Shown here: positions 46,783 through 57,447 of the stretch, piece by piece | Layout: each line of letters starts with the position of its first letter | Position numbering within the stretch: the first letter of the stretch is position 1 | NCBI GenBank assembly: GCA_032622095.1 | Contig: CP136069.1 | Location: 10,990,036 to 11,054,035 of the forward strand | Direction: 5' to 3' | Source of the DNA: Siphonodentalium dalli | Lineage: Eukaryota > Mollusca > Scaphopoda > Gadilida > Siphonodentaliidae | DNA: 64,000 bases | Notes under the pieces: generated by a model | The model's input: the letters and a program-made list of their open reading frames with translations, nothing else | Database searches by the model: none | Told to the model about the DNA's origin: nothing | Translations under genes and position numbers: made by a program

Positions 46783-48449
46783 GTATGGGAGGCCAAATTC
46801 ACATTTAATAATCAATTGCGCTTAAGCGCAATCAATCGCGCTTAAGCCAAATAATTGCGCTTAAGCGCAAATAATTACCCTTAAGTGCAATCAATTGCGC
46901 TTAAGTGTAATTATTTGCGCTTAAGCGCAATCAATTGCGCTTAAGCACAATTCATGGTTATATGTAACAAAACACCCCTGGTGAATAAATAGGTTTCTCC
47001 ATAACTTAGCATTAACTCCTATTGACATATCACCTCTTGGTTTCATTGGTTTGGATGGGTAGGGAGCTAGCCCAACTTCTTTATCAAAATGGCTGACTTG
47101 CAATAGTATCACCTTCTGTTTTAGTTGGAGCGACTCGTGATAGCATTATATTATCTTCGGTATATATTAGTTGGGGCTACTTGCATTAGCATTACTTTCT
47201 GTATTAGTCGGGGCGACATTGATTTTCTTCAATTTTCAAGTATACAGGCACACCATATGAGGGAAGAAAGACCTCGGTCACACCACATTCACACTATATG
47301 ATCATGGAAATACTATAGATTTGTGCAAGAGATGCTAATTTAATAGAAAAACTAGAGCTCCAGGACTGAGACACCAAAGCTCCAGTAATTACACACCATT
47401 TTTTGGAAAGGGATGCTGATAATATGAAAATAGGGTTTTTTCCCCTGATTTAAGTCAATAAGTAAACCATACAGTAATGCTCTAATTAATCGACTCCTTA
47501 ACAACAGCAGAATTATGGATAACTTTTCAGGATTTAGTCGGAAATATGGCTTGTTGCCATTCATCGGAAAGCTCTCGAGAGCTTTTCGATGAATGGCAAC
47601 AAGCCATATTTCCGACTAAATCCTGAAAAGTTATCCATAATTCTGCTGTGGTTAAGAAGTCGATTAATTAGAGCATTACTGTATGAGGTAAGAAAGCCCT
47701 CATGCAGTGACACCGCATGCATGTATAGGATATTACCATAGTAAAGGCTAAAATCTGTGCAAAAATACATTAAAAAACATCATACAAAAAATTACTAGAG
47801 TTCCGGGAAGGAGACATCAATTCTTTGGATAGAGGGATGCTGATAATATGTAATTAGGGATTCTCATTGTTGGAACACATACTCACAGTTGACTGTTGAG
47901 TACAGGTTAAAATTAGCCCAATGCTCATCTTGTGTTGCTAGGGGATACACCAGGTCATGCTAATAGTTTATGGGTAGGATAGATAGTAGTCACAATTACG
48001 CTTAAGCGCAATTGATTGCGCTTAAGTGCAATTGATTGCGCTTAAGTGCAATTAATTGCACTTTAATTATGCTTAAGCGTAAATGCCCTATTTGCGTTTA
48101 ATACAATATGTGGTATTTGCGCTTAAGCGCAATTATTTATATATAGAGTTAAGGCCAAACAAAACAAACACCGGTAGCTGTGTTTAGAACTTTAGGGTTT
48201 CCCGACCGACTTATTAAAACGTTGCAACCTTGAACTTTTTTTTATTTTATTTTTTATTTCCCCCCCCAAAAAAAACAAAATAAATTTCAAACATTGATTC
48301 AACTTACTCTCGGGATCCAAATAAACAACATACATGTACTCTAATTAAAGTTCAAGTATGAATCTCCATGTATGCTGCTTATAATTTGCGCTTAGCACAA
48401 ATATTTACGCTTAAGCGTAAATAATAAATGTGAAAAGGGCCTCCCATAC
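46783..48449. mobile_element. TIR element with GCGCTTAAGCGC palindrome arrays (1,667 bp)
   Basis: Outer TIRs gtatgggaggcc...ttcacattta and their inverse ending ggcctcccatac. Just inside are clusters of caattgcgcttaagcgcaat-type palindromes: about nine at 46812-46950, about seven at 47997-48135 and two at 48385-48420. The centre has no supported gene and contains the TA fold-back element 47472-47681. Subterminal repeat clusters are known as transposase-binding sites in several DNA transposons; that role here is inferred. No clear TSD. Confidence 0.8.
47472..47681. mobile_element. TA-flanked fold-back MITE, copy 2 (210 bp)
   Basis: Near-perfect palindrome from CAGTAATGCTCTAATTAATC to its complement, centre tcgagagc (about 47576), flanked by TA on each side. 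It is nested inside 46783-48449, so it inserted later. It is the complete form of the family; copy 1 is at 34115-34268. Confidence 0.88.
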
Positions 48450-49840
48450 TTCTGGCAATGTGATATAAGATGATTATTAAAAATCAGACAAGCTAGGAAT
48501 AACACATCTTCCTTTAATTATAGGACTAAACAAAGGATATGCTGGGAAATGACACCATTATTGCACCCTTGTAGCTGTTATATAAATTTTAAGGAAATTT
48601 TCTCCCTGTACTAGTGTTTATTTATTTGGATCACAAGAGCAGGTCAAGTGGCAGAGAAATACATGTATATTAGTCATATAAAGTCATATATATCTATATT
48701 TTAATGCATGGACATGAGTTATCAGTGTATTGAGAGTCACATTAATTATTGGTGTTCCAGACCAACTAACTGTGGTAAAACCATAAATATCTGAATTAAT
48801 TCTCACTCAGTTATAAAAGTAAACATTCATTGGACTTTGCAGGGATGATTTGATAATACAAGAAGATGGCAGATCTACAATGCACAGCTGAGATTACTCC
48901 ATGGATTCTTATTCATTCATTTAATATGTAGGGATTTTTAGATAAATAAAAAATAAACCTACCTACCCTAATTTTTTGCAGGTGTGTACGTAACCCTATA
49001 CACACAGGTACTATTGTGTTTGGTCTAATAAACATTTGTTATAAAATTTACACCCCCTAATTTTTTGCTATTCGATATCCCTAAATAATTTGTAATTGTA
49101 CCCCCCCCCCATTTTGTTCCCCATTTGCACCGCCCCCTTCCTGGGGCCCGTAATTTTCCATCTGAACATCTCAGGAATTTCCAACTAGTTAGAAATTTCA
49201 TTCCAACTCGCACATGTAGTTGGAATTGTTCCATTTTATCACAAATAGTTGTAAATTATCGGGTTTATCACCGAAAAACTTCTAAATGTGATCCAAAATC
49301 AGTTGGAGACATCACATTTTAGATAAATTCTATTGGTCTAGAGTCGGAAATTTCCAACTGTTGCCTGCAGGAGGCTCCGAATTTCCAACTATTGAATGTT
49401 TTGGAAAAAAATTGGGGTGAGACACCCCCCCCCCCTCCACACACACACCCCTGTCGCCACGTCCCTGATTATGGTACCGATAATATTGGATCAAACTCAA
49501 TGGAATAAAGTCATTGGATATAACATCACTTGTCACCGCAATCACGAGGGCAAATCCATTCCGTCATTCGAACCATTTAGGGATTTTAAACACAAATTCA
49601 CAATTCTGCCATGCCAGCACTAACTAAATTAAATAAAACAGTATTAATCACATTTAAATGTAATCGCCCGCGGTTATCAGTGTATACATGTATTGTATAT
49701 GTATGGTGCATGTACCTCTTGTGTCTTGTCGACGAATATTTATCTGACTGTTTGCACATGCAGACTCTGTGGATACAAAATGGCGACTCCAGTCTTCGGG
49801 TCTGACAATTTCATATCATGGCACTTATTTTACAGCACCT
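48450..49840. other. About 1.4 kb without recognised gene
   Basis: A 'tttccaact' motif recurs at about 49178, 49346 and 49382, and poly(C) tracts occur at 49101-49110 and 49424-49433. ORFs here (49025-49805) are unrecognised. Confidence 0.4.
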
Positions 49841-49935
49841 TCTGCTGTAAATATTAGCCGCTGGTCTCCGGAGATGTAAAGATCACATTTTACACCAGAA
49901 ACTGCTGTAAACTTTACGGATATTTATAACAGTGT
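49841..49935. repeat. CCGTAA-type TIR fragment
   Basis: Its complement starts cacactgttataaatatccg then taaagtttacagcag, related to 11326-11394. It is also internally symmetric (acagcaccttctgctgtaaa ... acaccagaaactgctgtaaa). It abuts the transposase relic at 49941. Confidence 0.5.
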
Positions 49936-49940
49936 GCTGT

Positions 49941-50484
49941 TCATGGTTCAATAAACTTCAACTCCGCAAAACTTGTTTTAAATGCACACATAGTAGTTTT
50001 GTCAGATTCTATAACAATATGTTTAACTTGTTTGAAGAGCACCCTGTAAAACTTTAGATACTTTGCGGCCTGTCCCATTTGAACCACACGAGTGGCTTTC
50101 GGTCGAACATCTTTCAATGTGCGTACTAAGGCCAGAGGGCTAAACATTTCGGCAACAGCAAACGCTCTTGAATTGTGTGAGTAGACGTTGTCCACCTCCT
50201 GCACGCAATAGTGGCCTGGTGTTGAGAACTTTTGTTCAATACGTTTTATTTTGGGATGTGACTTCAGAAAGTGTTTTAGTGCCATGGTTAGATGCGAATT
50301 GCGATTCTGGGGGTACACAAGAATCACTCCAAAGAATCAGATCAGTGATACTCGGGCAGTCAGCACATATGTGGTAGAGGAGGACAACTAACGAACTCGC
50401 GATAGCGTTTGCATCGCGCCCTGTTTTATGCTCACCCCACACAGCATTATATACATCGCGCGCTGCTTGATGCTCACCCCACAC
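49941..50484 (-). pseudogene. Decayed transposase-like gene with one frameshift
   Basis: Two overlapping minus-strand ORFs form one protein region. 50484-50236 carries LYHICADCPSITDLILWSDSC. 50327-49941 carries QNRNSHLTMALKHFL, KFSTPGHYCVQEVDNVYS and AEMFSPLALVRTLKDV. The order 'W.DSC..QN.N...' then 'STPGH.C.QEVD..HS' is the pattern of an uncharacterised transposase family seen in hydrozoans and molluscs. The frame changes at a run of five G (plus strand, 50309-50313), consistent with a one-base insertion. A 42-bp tandem duplication (ctcaccccacacagcattat at about 50430 and 50472) adds 14 codons. The N-terminal part is not found. Confidence 0.65.
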
Positions 50485-50751
50485 AGCATTATATGCAGTT
50501 TTGTTATGAGAGCAGTGGGCGGTGAGATTGAAGACAGTTCAAGTTAGTTTCCGTTTGTAGAAAAAGTTACCAATATTCGATTTGGGCAGCGTGATGACAC
50601 TGGTCGCGATCACGATATTTAACTTGGAACTGTGCCAAAATTGGAGTCTTGACACGTGCTACTTACTCGTTGTTTGAAAAGCAACACATCTATTTTGTTG
50701 GAAAATACACAAAATAGAGTATATTTAGGCAGTTAGTCTGAGATAGAGTTA
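50485..50751. other. Flank of the transposase relic
   Basis: No further in-frame homology recognised. Confidence 0.35.
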
Positions 50752-50911
50752 AATTATAAGAAATAGCCGGTTTTTGCGTTAGGTTTATGTGGTGTATACA
50801 TAACCCTTAAGTTTGAAGACAAATCACGTAGCGGGTTATAGTTAGATTTGTCTTCAAACTTAATGGTTATAACCCCATAAACCTAACTCACACACCGGTT
50901 ATTTCTTAATT
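50752..50911. mobile_element. Fold-back MITE (160 bp)
   Basis: aattataagaaatagccggt at the left is mirrored by accggttatttcttaattga at the right. The inner arms gttaggtttatg and cttaagtttgaagacaaatc are mirrored as well. Central loop at about 50825-50845. Confidence 0.82.
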
Positions 50912-51200
50912 GAGTCGGATTTCTACAACCCCTTGCAACATGAAAGAGCATACCATTGGTTGCAATGGTCTTACCAATGGGTGACATGACTTATCTCGTC
51001 TACACAATCATGCAGGGCAACATGCAGGTGTGTACTTCTGTATAAAGTCTATATTTATTGTGTATATGTTGACAAATCATGTAATTCCACGTGAACATTT
51101 ATTTATTTTGTGTTTTTATTGTCGATTTCGGCGGTCAGGGTTATATCGCGGTTGTAGAGAAGAGAAATCACTGGGATATCTTCACAGACAAACCACTTAC

Positions 51201-51381
51201 CTTCGGCGAGTGCATGACCAGCAGCTCCCTCGGAAAAGCTAGTCCGAAATTCGCGAAGAACGGGAATCAAGCGTCGGACATTACACATTATACCACCGAG
51301 ACCCCTTTCCATGTGAACAGGGGTGACAAATGGGTTGTCTCTAATTTCCTGCATGTATTTCCTATCCAACTTTTCATACAT
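51201..51381 (-). CDS. Possible first coding exon, unknown protein
   Basis: Minus strand from ATG at 51381 (context accaaATGt) to a strong donor GAAG|gtaagt at 51201/51200, ending in phase 1. It encodes about 60 residues including RDNPFVTPVHMERGLGGIMC and LREFRTSFSEGAAGHALAEG. The composition looks protein-like and the donor matches the consensus, but I do not recognise the family and cannot find the next exon. ORF 51091-51393 on the other strand overlaps and is treated as its shadow. It may equally be chance. Confidence 0.3.
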
Positions 51382-51825
51382 TTGGTTAATTAAATGACAT
51401 CTTTATAGTTTGTATCTTTTTTTCTGATGGAATGAATTACAATGAAGATAAACACACTTCGTTTCGTTCGATATTGGCCAAATGTATATCCCGCGAAAAT
51501 GTGTTACAATCATGACTATTTTCATGTAACAAATTCCAACAGGAAGACCCAAAACCCCATAAACTAAACATTCCGGCGCCCCTATATGGCTATGTTTGTG
51601 TGCATCGGGACTTTGGGAATATAAGTACACTATATACGATAACCATACTAATTTGTTTATAATTTCAATTTAATATATAGTCATAAATATTAATATATAT
51701 GTATATAATAATAAATATATCGAAATAAGAAGGTTCTATCTCAAGGGAGGCATGGATTTTTGCTGCATATTATTTCAGGGCTAAAGGGTTCTATCTCCAT
51801 ACCGACTAAAACAAGCCACGTTATT
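51382..51825. other. No feature seen
   Basis: AT-rich with an ATATAT-rich stretch at about 51665-51722. 'gttctatctc' recurs at 51734 and 51788. Confidence 0.4.
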
Positions 51826-52375
51826 CAGGGGGGGGGGGGGGGGTCGGAAAAATATTTCAGGCACGTATGGCATTTTTTCCCTTTCGATCATTTTTTGTAC
51901 CCACCCACCCCCACCGCCAAATTTTTTTCCGTTTACGGCAGTTTTTTCCGACCATTTTTTGACACCCACCCCCCCTTTTAACACTAAAACAGAGATTTGC
52001 GGGGGGAAATTCACTGTAAACAGCTGTATATGAATTTCTGTGCATACTATTTATCATGGATGTTAACATGGACATGTAAATAGGAATGAGTCATTTTGAG
52101 GTCATTCGGCCAAAAAAACATGGCTGCCAGCGGCCATCTTGGATTTCATAATTTGCAACAAAATACAACACGATAACTGCCTGCAGTCAGTTTACCAGTT
52201 AGAATTACATTATTTCTCTCATTCAAAGTGGTTTTGAAGCCCAACTCATTGCCAAAACACTAAAAAACAAGCAGGAAATATTTTTTTTAGTTGCGGAAAA
52301 ATTGCTTGTTGGTGGCTTTGACCACCCACCCAACCCGGCATACGTGCCGGAATTTTTTTTTTCACCCCCCCCCTG
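51826..52375. mobile_element. hAT-like MITE (550 bp)
   Basis: TIRs: CAGGGGGGGG..., then cggaaaaatatttcaggcac and GTATGGC; the right end gives the complement GCATACGTGCCGGAATTTTT...CCCCCCTG. Flanked by CGTTATT on both sides (51819-51825 and 52376-52382). Known: hAT elements have CAG(G)G termini and 8-bp duplications; a 7-bp match fits with one changed base. Inside is an inverted family-E fragment (52057-52155, with acatggctgccagcggccat). ORFs 51760-52075 run along the G/C tracts and are rejected. Confidence 0.82.
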
Positions 52376-52499
52376 CGTTATTGGGATAAACGATAAGCAA
52401 TGAGTTGCAAAATATGTAAATTGGTAGCAGGGTCATATCTGCGTAAGATTAATATATATATAATGAAAATGATACGAACAAATCGCGAGAAATGCCCAG

Positions 52500-52830
52500 G
52501 CTATGGTCTTACAATCTCGTCCAAATACGGATACGATAGGCGAGAATCGCATGCGTTTTGATATGTCGATGCCGTCTGGAGAGTTTGGCGGGACCAGCAT
52601 CCCGTCTCGATTTGCTCAGTCTACCCTTGATGCTATAAAGTGGTAGCCGCGGGCGCTTATATATAGAGTTGTTTTTATGAGCCATCAAGGGGTGACGTTG
52701 CTTAACGCGCCTGCGGCGCTTCAATAACAGTTTGAATTTTGTGTTTCCCAACAGGTCATAACAGTTTGAATTTTGTGTTTCCCAACAGGTCTTAGACAGA
52801 AAATTCTCTACCGATTCCAATGACACCCAT
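52500..52830. other. GC-richer segment with 34-bp duplication
   Basis: ataacagtttgaattttgtg then tttcccaacaggtc is present twice in tandem at about 52726-52793. A minus-strand ORF of 105 codons (52826-52509) includes a basic KRRRRVKQRHPL run. It crosses the duplication and has no recognisable domain, so it is left unassigned. Confidence 0.45.
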
Positions 52831-53197
52831 AACTCATTTCCCCACCAAAATGGACATATAACTATTTGGTTCTCATGCGACGACTGTCAAGGGTGACGGG
52901 GGACATGGTGATTTAAACGTGGCGTTGTAGCCAATCAGATTGCTAGTTACAACCGGATCTGGGGACAACACAATTTATAGAATGAGTTTATTGAATGGAA
53001 TAAGGGTAGGATCTTGTAATAAAGTAATTTTAGCAACAACAATGTTGGCAAATAATTTAGGACTTAGCTACAGGGCTCGCGTTACCAAAATCGTTAATTT
53101 CTGGAAAAAGTCACTGGTGGGTATCGTTCACTTCGATTTGACAATAGCCACCACATATTCCATTATTTTTCATTATCATTTTCGTGAACAATATAAC
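52831..53197. other. No feature seen
   Basis: ORF 52940-53233 runs into the next palindrome and is not supported. Confidence 0.4.
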
Positions 53198-53373
53198 AAT
53201 AACATGATTTTTGAGGGCGTTATGGTTTATTAACGGCCCGGCTGGAATGGTTAACAGCCCAAGGGCCTATTAGCGGCCCGAGACGAAGTCGAGGGACGCT
53301 AATAGGCCCGAGGGCTGTTAATCATTCCAGAGGGCCGTTAATAAACCATAATGCCCGATGAAATCATGTTATT
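53198..53373. mobile_element. Fold-back MITE (176 bp)
   Basis: aataacatgatttttgaggg at the left is mirrored by the sequence ending atgaaatcatgttatt. The inner arms ttatggtttattaacggccc, ggaatggttaacagccc and gggcctattagc pair with their complements. The tip is at about 53280-53298 (gagacgaagtcgaggga). Confidence 0.87.
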
Positions 53374-53772
53374 ACTATTATTACCACAGTTTTGGACATT
53401 TGACCCATTTGAGGATATAGTGGAATAATGAAGTAGATTAAGAGAGAAATATTTTCAAGAACATTTAAATTTGATATCATTTGACTTGTCAGCTGACACG
53501 GACTGACGGAGTCTCGAAAACAGGACAGGGGAAAACCAGCATTGGAGACGAGTAACAACCAATGAGAGGTTGACAGCTAAAATTATCAATGCATGTATAT
53601 ATACTTACGCTTGATACAATAATTCAATCATATAGCGTGAATTCCAATCATAAAACCACTATAGTGTCGAGAAAATCGGATACATCTTCCCATTATTTTC
53701 TTGAAATAAATACGCCAGATCGGAAGTTGAAGGGACGTAACTCTCGCGATAATAAACGAGATCTATAGTTTC

Positions 53773-53824
53773 CGGGCGGTGGGCCGATAATGAACTAGGC
53801 TTCTCATTATCGGCCCACGGCCCG
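53773..53824. repeat. Short GC-rich hairpin
   Basis: cgggcggtgggccgataatga is mirrored by tcattatcggcccacggcccg around a 10-nt loop. Confidence 0.75.
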
Positions 53825-53967
53825 CTGTTTTGGTAACAACACGCTATTTGGAACGCCCCGGAAAACATTATCAATGGCACAGAGAACGCCCTATAAAGTG
53901 GTAATAATATATATTTCTTCTACAAAAACATTTGGTTTCAACTTGTTCTACCGGGTGTTACTACAGC

Positions 53968-54047
53968 TTAGTAACCGCCATGTTACGGTTCGGGACAGAA
54001 ATCACTGCTTAGTAACCGCCATGTTACGGTTCGGGACAGAAATCACT
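53968..54047. repeat. 40-bp tandem duplication
   Basis: cttagtaaccgccatgttac then ggttcgggacagaaatcact occurs twice without a gap and without visible difference. Confidence 0.85.
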
Positions 54048-54656
54048 ATTTACCAATTGAATCTGGATCCTGGGTAGGTTCAGATTATTCAGACAGAAAG
54101 TGTACTGTATGTAATTAGAACTCGGTGATGAATTCCATGTAATTTCGAAATGCCCTACACTACAGACTCTACCAAATGTATATAAAGCCCTCCTTCTACC
54201 GAAAACCGAATATTATTAAACTGAATGAACTATTTAACTCGGGAAATGGGAAGAGAACACAAAATCTTTCACATTCATTAAAGTGATATGCAACACTCTG
54301 GTAGGGTGATCAAATAGAAATGTAGAATAATCTTGCTCAAAGTAGTTATTTTTACGAATATAAATTCAAGTTTACAACACACCGTCATTCTTATATGTCA
54401 ATTAAATTCAATTTTATGACTCGAGATGGCGAAATCAATTGCGTTGGTTTATCGCCGTGTGTTACGTCCCGAATCGAGGTGTAAATATTTACAATTGCGC
54501 GTTGTTCGGGAGATGGAGATGTTCTATGGATTGGTGTAGTCGATTTCGTTGAAATTTTCGGCGACGTTAGTATAATTACATCCCCCCAGCTGGCACAGCG
54601 CCTAAGTACTAACGTTTCATTCACCGAATAAGTCCACAGTATGTCTTTAAAAGGGT
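54048..54656. other. No gene recognised
   Basis: A 77-codon minus ORF (54624-54391) has no known motif. Confidence 0.4.
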
Positions 54657-54710
54657 AATGCCATTCCCTCTCTCATTCCCTCTCTCATTCCCTCTCCCAT
54701 TCCCTCTCCC
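54657..54710. repeat. 13-bp tandem repeat
   Basis: Four copies of attccctctctc(c/t). Confidence 0.85.
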
Positions 54711-54851
54711 ACGTGGCCATCTATAAATGCACACGTTAGGACACCACCAATAATTGTTGAATTAAATAATTGCACTATATATATTGTGTATTATCCTGCA
54801 CAGACTATATATTCACTAAAAAAACCGCATGCATCGCACACTATATATATA

Positions 54852-54925
54852 TTAGTCCACGTCAGCTCGTACGAAAGCCAGCAAGGATATTTGAACAGCG
54901 AAATGCTGTTTTTCGCCCGAGACTG
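54852..54925. repeat. Solo TIR fragment of the TTAGTCC family
   Basis: ttagtccacgtcagctcgta and the following block parallel the terminus of 57448-58370 (TTAGTCCAAGTCTGCTCGTA), diverged. No partner end was found within about 1 kb. Confidence 0.55.
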
Positions 54926-55205
54926 CCCCATTACCAACCAACTAACAAATCTGGCGCTATAATTTATCGAGGCATAACAATCAACACATCGCATATAATT
55001 ATCTATTTTTATGACGACGAAATTAATGGTTAATTAAAAAATATTCCTTTGTAAGTTTGCAATCTCAATCGTACCTCGCTGTACCTCGTCTACAGTTTAA
55101 GCATGACCGACTTGGATAATGAATTTGGATGCGCTCATTTGCTATAATACGCATCCACGTCGATGGTGTTTAATATTATGCAGATGAGGTCACGAATAAG
55201 AGTGC
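54926..55205. other. No feature seen
   Basis: 'tcgtacctcgctgtacctcg' is a short doublet at about 55069. Otherwise nothing. Confidence 0.4.
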
Positions 55206-55575
55206 AAAAACAGGGTTGCAGGGTGGGTGTGGGTCTGCAGGGTGGGTGGGGGTCTGCAGGGTGGGGGTCCGCATGTTGGGGTGGGTGTCTGCAAGGTGGG
55301 ATGGCAAACAAATCCCATACACAGGGCCGGGTGGGGGCCCGCAAACAAATTATTTACACAGGGCAGGTGGTTGGTGGTTCATAGGTCTAGGGTTGGGGGT
55401 CTGCAAACAAATTCCTTACACAGGGCCGGGTGGTGGGTATTGGGTCTGCAGTCAAATTCCCTATACAGAGCCGGTGGGTGGGTATTGGGTCTTCAGACAA
55501 ATTCCCTACACACGACCGGTATGTGGGTTGGTGTCTGCAAACAAATTCTTTACACAGAACCGGGGTGGGTCCAAG
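55206..55575. repeat. ~43-55 bp GC-rich minisatellite
   Basis: Units share gtctgcaaacaaattcctta, then cacagggccggg and a tggtgggtattggg-type filler. The left part degenerates to repeated ctgcagggtgggtggggg. It stays open in several frames (ORFs 55163-55662), giving repetitive KQIPYTGPGGG peptides. This is a composition effect and not evidence for a gene. Confidence 0.8.
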
Positions 55576-55577
55576 TC

Positions 55578-55927
55578 TGAGTTTAGTGCGCCTGTCATTT
55601 GCAGATTGAGGTCCACAGAGGGTAAATTGTGTGACGTTATTCCGCACAGCGGACTAGTATGACCAAATTCACCCTCTTGTGACCTCATTCTGCAAAATGT
55701 GTCGTCTGCCAATTTGGGAAAAACTAAACTAAAAAAGAAATAGAATCTATGTGAAGAAGTTTCTATAGAATTGTGATAATAAAGAAACTTTCCAGAAAAG
55801 ATGAGGCCTAAGCAGAATAAGGTCCCCATAGGGTGAATTTAGTGGTGCTAGTCCGATATGTGGGATAGCGTCACTAAATTCGCACTCTGGGGACCCCATT
55901 CTGCAAATTACAGGCACACTAAACTCA
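55578..55927. mobile_element. Double-hairpin MITE, diverged copy (350 bp)
   Basis: Outer TIR tgagtttagtgcgcctgtca...gcag / complement ending caggcacactaaactca. It contains two hairpins homologous to those at 24695-24889 (gcagattgaggtccacagag..., gcagaataaggtccccatag...). The hairpins are separated by about 110 bp of extra DNA. The termini differ from copy 1 although the cores match. Confidence 0.8.
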
Positions 55928-56095
55928 GGCTCAAGGCGGGTGAGCGGTTCATATGTAGAGAAAACACGTTAATTCGGGTGTTTGCAATTGTTTTCCTTTT
56001 AACTTTTCTTCACCTAATTACAATGTAATTACCCAACATCTTGATTTATTGTTTGATCCTGTTATCTTCTACTATATAATTTGAGACTTCCGTAA
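55928..56095. other. No feature seen
   Basis: Short spacer. Confidence 0.4.
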
Positions 56096-56850
56096 ATATA
56101 TGTGTTTGTCCTTTATAGAATCGAAAACGGCTGCACCGATTGGGCTCAAACTTCCCATCTAAGGGTAAAAACGCACGGGAATGGTCGTCGTGGCGTTTTG
56201 AAGAAGCTCAGAACACCCGTTCTCCACTCTCGGTCACAAAAACGGCACTGTGGGGTTAATCGCGTTGATGTTAAAGAGCGTTCCTATCCGCAGTGTCGTT
56301 GATAAACATCTTCCATATTTGGGTTCGTTAACCGGTAAACGCTCTTTATTCCATTCGGCTTTCGCATACGGCGTTTGTTTACGTTATCTGGAACTCGCTT
56401 CTGCATGTGTGATTCTTACGTACTTAGGGCTTTCTAGGAACGGGGACATTTTCATCGGCTCAGTTTTTCCGCCCGAGGTGATCTTCATCTTGAAACGGGT
56501 ACCCACAATATATGTGTGTGTCCTTTGTAGACTCGAACCGATTGAGCTCAAACTTGCTACCTACGGGTTAAATTGTGACCCCGACCTGACCTTGACCTTA
56601 AAAATAATCAATTCAAGGTCAAATCGGGTCAAATTGAAAAACAAAAAATTCAATTAAAAAATTAACTCATTGAAAAAAAAAATTCAATTAAAAAAAAATT
56701 AAAAAAAATTAATTAAAAAAGCCAGTAAATTAAAAAGGCACAATTAACTCATTGAAAAACAAAAAATTCAATGAAAATAATTAATTAAAAAAAATTAAAA
56801 TTGTCATGTTTCTGACGATTGCCGCCCGTGGCGGACTAACCTGCTAGTGA
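56096..56850 (-). mobile_element. Retroposon-like repeat, inverse orientation
   Basis: On the minus strand it begins actagcaggttagtccgcca (56849 downward) with a CGGGCGG block, parallel to the start of 7934-8690. It then has an A/T-rich middle and 'tttgagctcaatcggttcga'. 'tgcaccgattgggctcaaac' appears near 56130 and a similar block at 56530, so two related 3' modules are present. A long (A)n-rich stretch covers 56590-56800. ORFs 56102-56657 are not supported. Confidence 0.5.
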
Positions 56851-57439
56851 TCTATATAACACATATATGGAATACTAACTCTACTAGATACAGGTCCCAG
56901 TGATCAGATTTGAAGTGTTTGGTGAATCTATCATTCAAAGTGTGACTGTACGCAACTATATATACTGTGATTAATGTACGTCAGCACAGCTAAGCTGATA
57001 CCAAGACAATGCATTTCACATGTTGATATGAACAACAGGTCCAGTACATATCTCAATTGGGCTATATGTCCCAATAAAAATACTACAACTTGGCTCGGTG
57101 TTGCTTGACTGCAATCGTCAGATTTTAATTAGCAGCAAGGGGGTTAATTGCCGTAAAATTTATGTCATATATTTTTGTCGTACTCGCGCGCTTATATGCA
57201 CATAATTATATGCAGGATTGTTTATGTTTCATTACGTCGCTCGTCACGGTTGAGACATTCCGCCCATTCAGTGCTGGACCAGATGAACAACAACATTCAG
57301 CAACTATAGTCTTTGGCTAGGAAATCTCTGCAAACCATCATCACATTTGGTGATGTATTTTCTGGTATGTTCTGGTATATTCAGGTATATTTGTATCTTC
57401 AGGTATATTAGACAGGTACTGTATATGCATGTGTGCACA
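56851..57439. other. No gene recognised
   Basis: A short 'ctggtatgttctggtata' doublet at about 57361. Nothing else. Confidence 0.4.
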
Positions 57440-57447
57440 CCTAAACA

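Noticed and set aside
51760-52075. ORFs over 51760-52075 with Pro/Gly/Lys-rich products
   Set aside because: Frames run along G/C homopolymers at the end of a hAT-like MITE.
55163-55662. Long overlapping ORFs with Gly/Tyr-rich repeated peptides
   Set aside because: They follow a GC-rich minisatellite that stays open in three frames. No start context, splice site or known domain, and the longest runs into a MITE.
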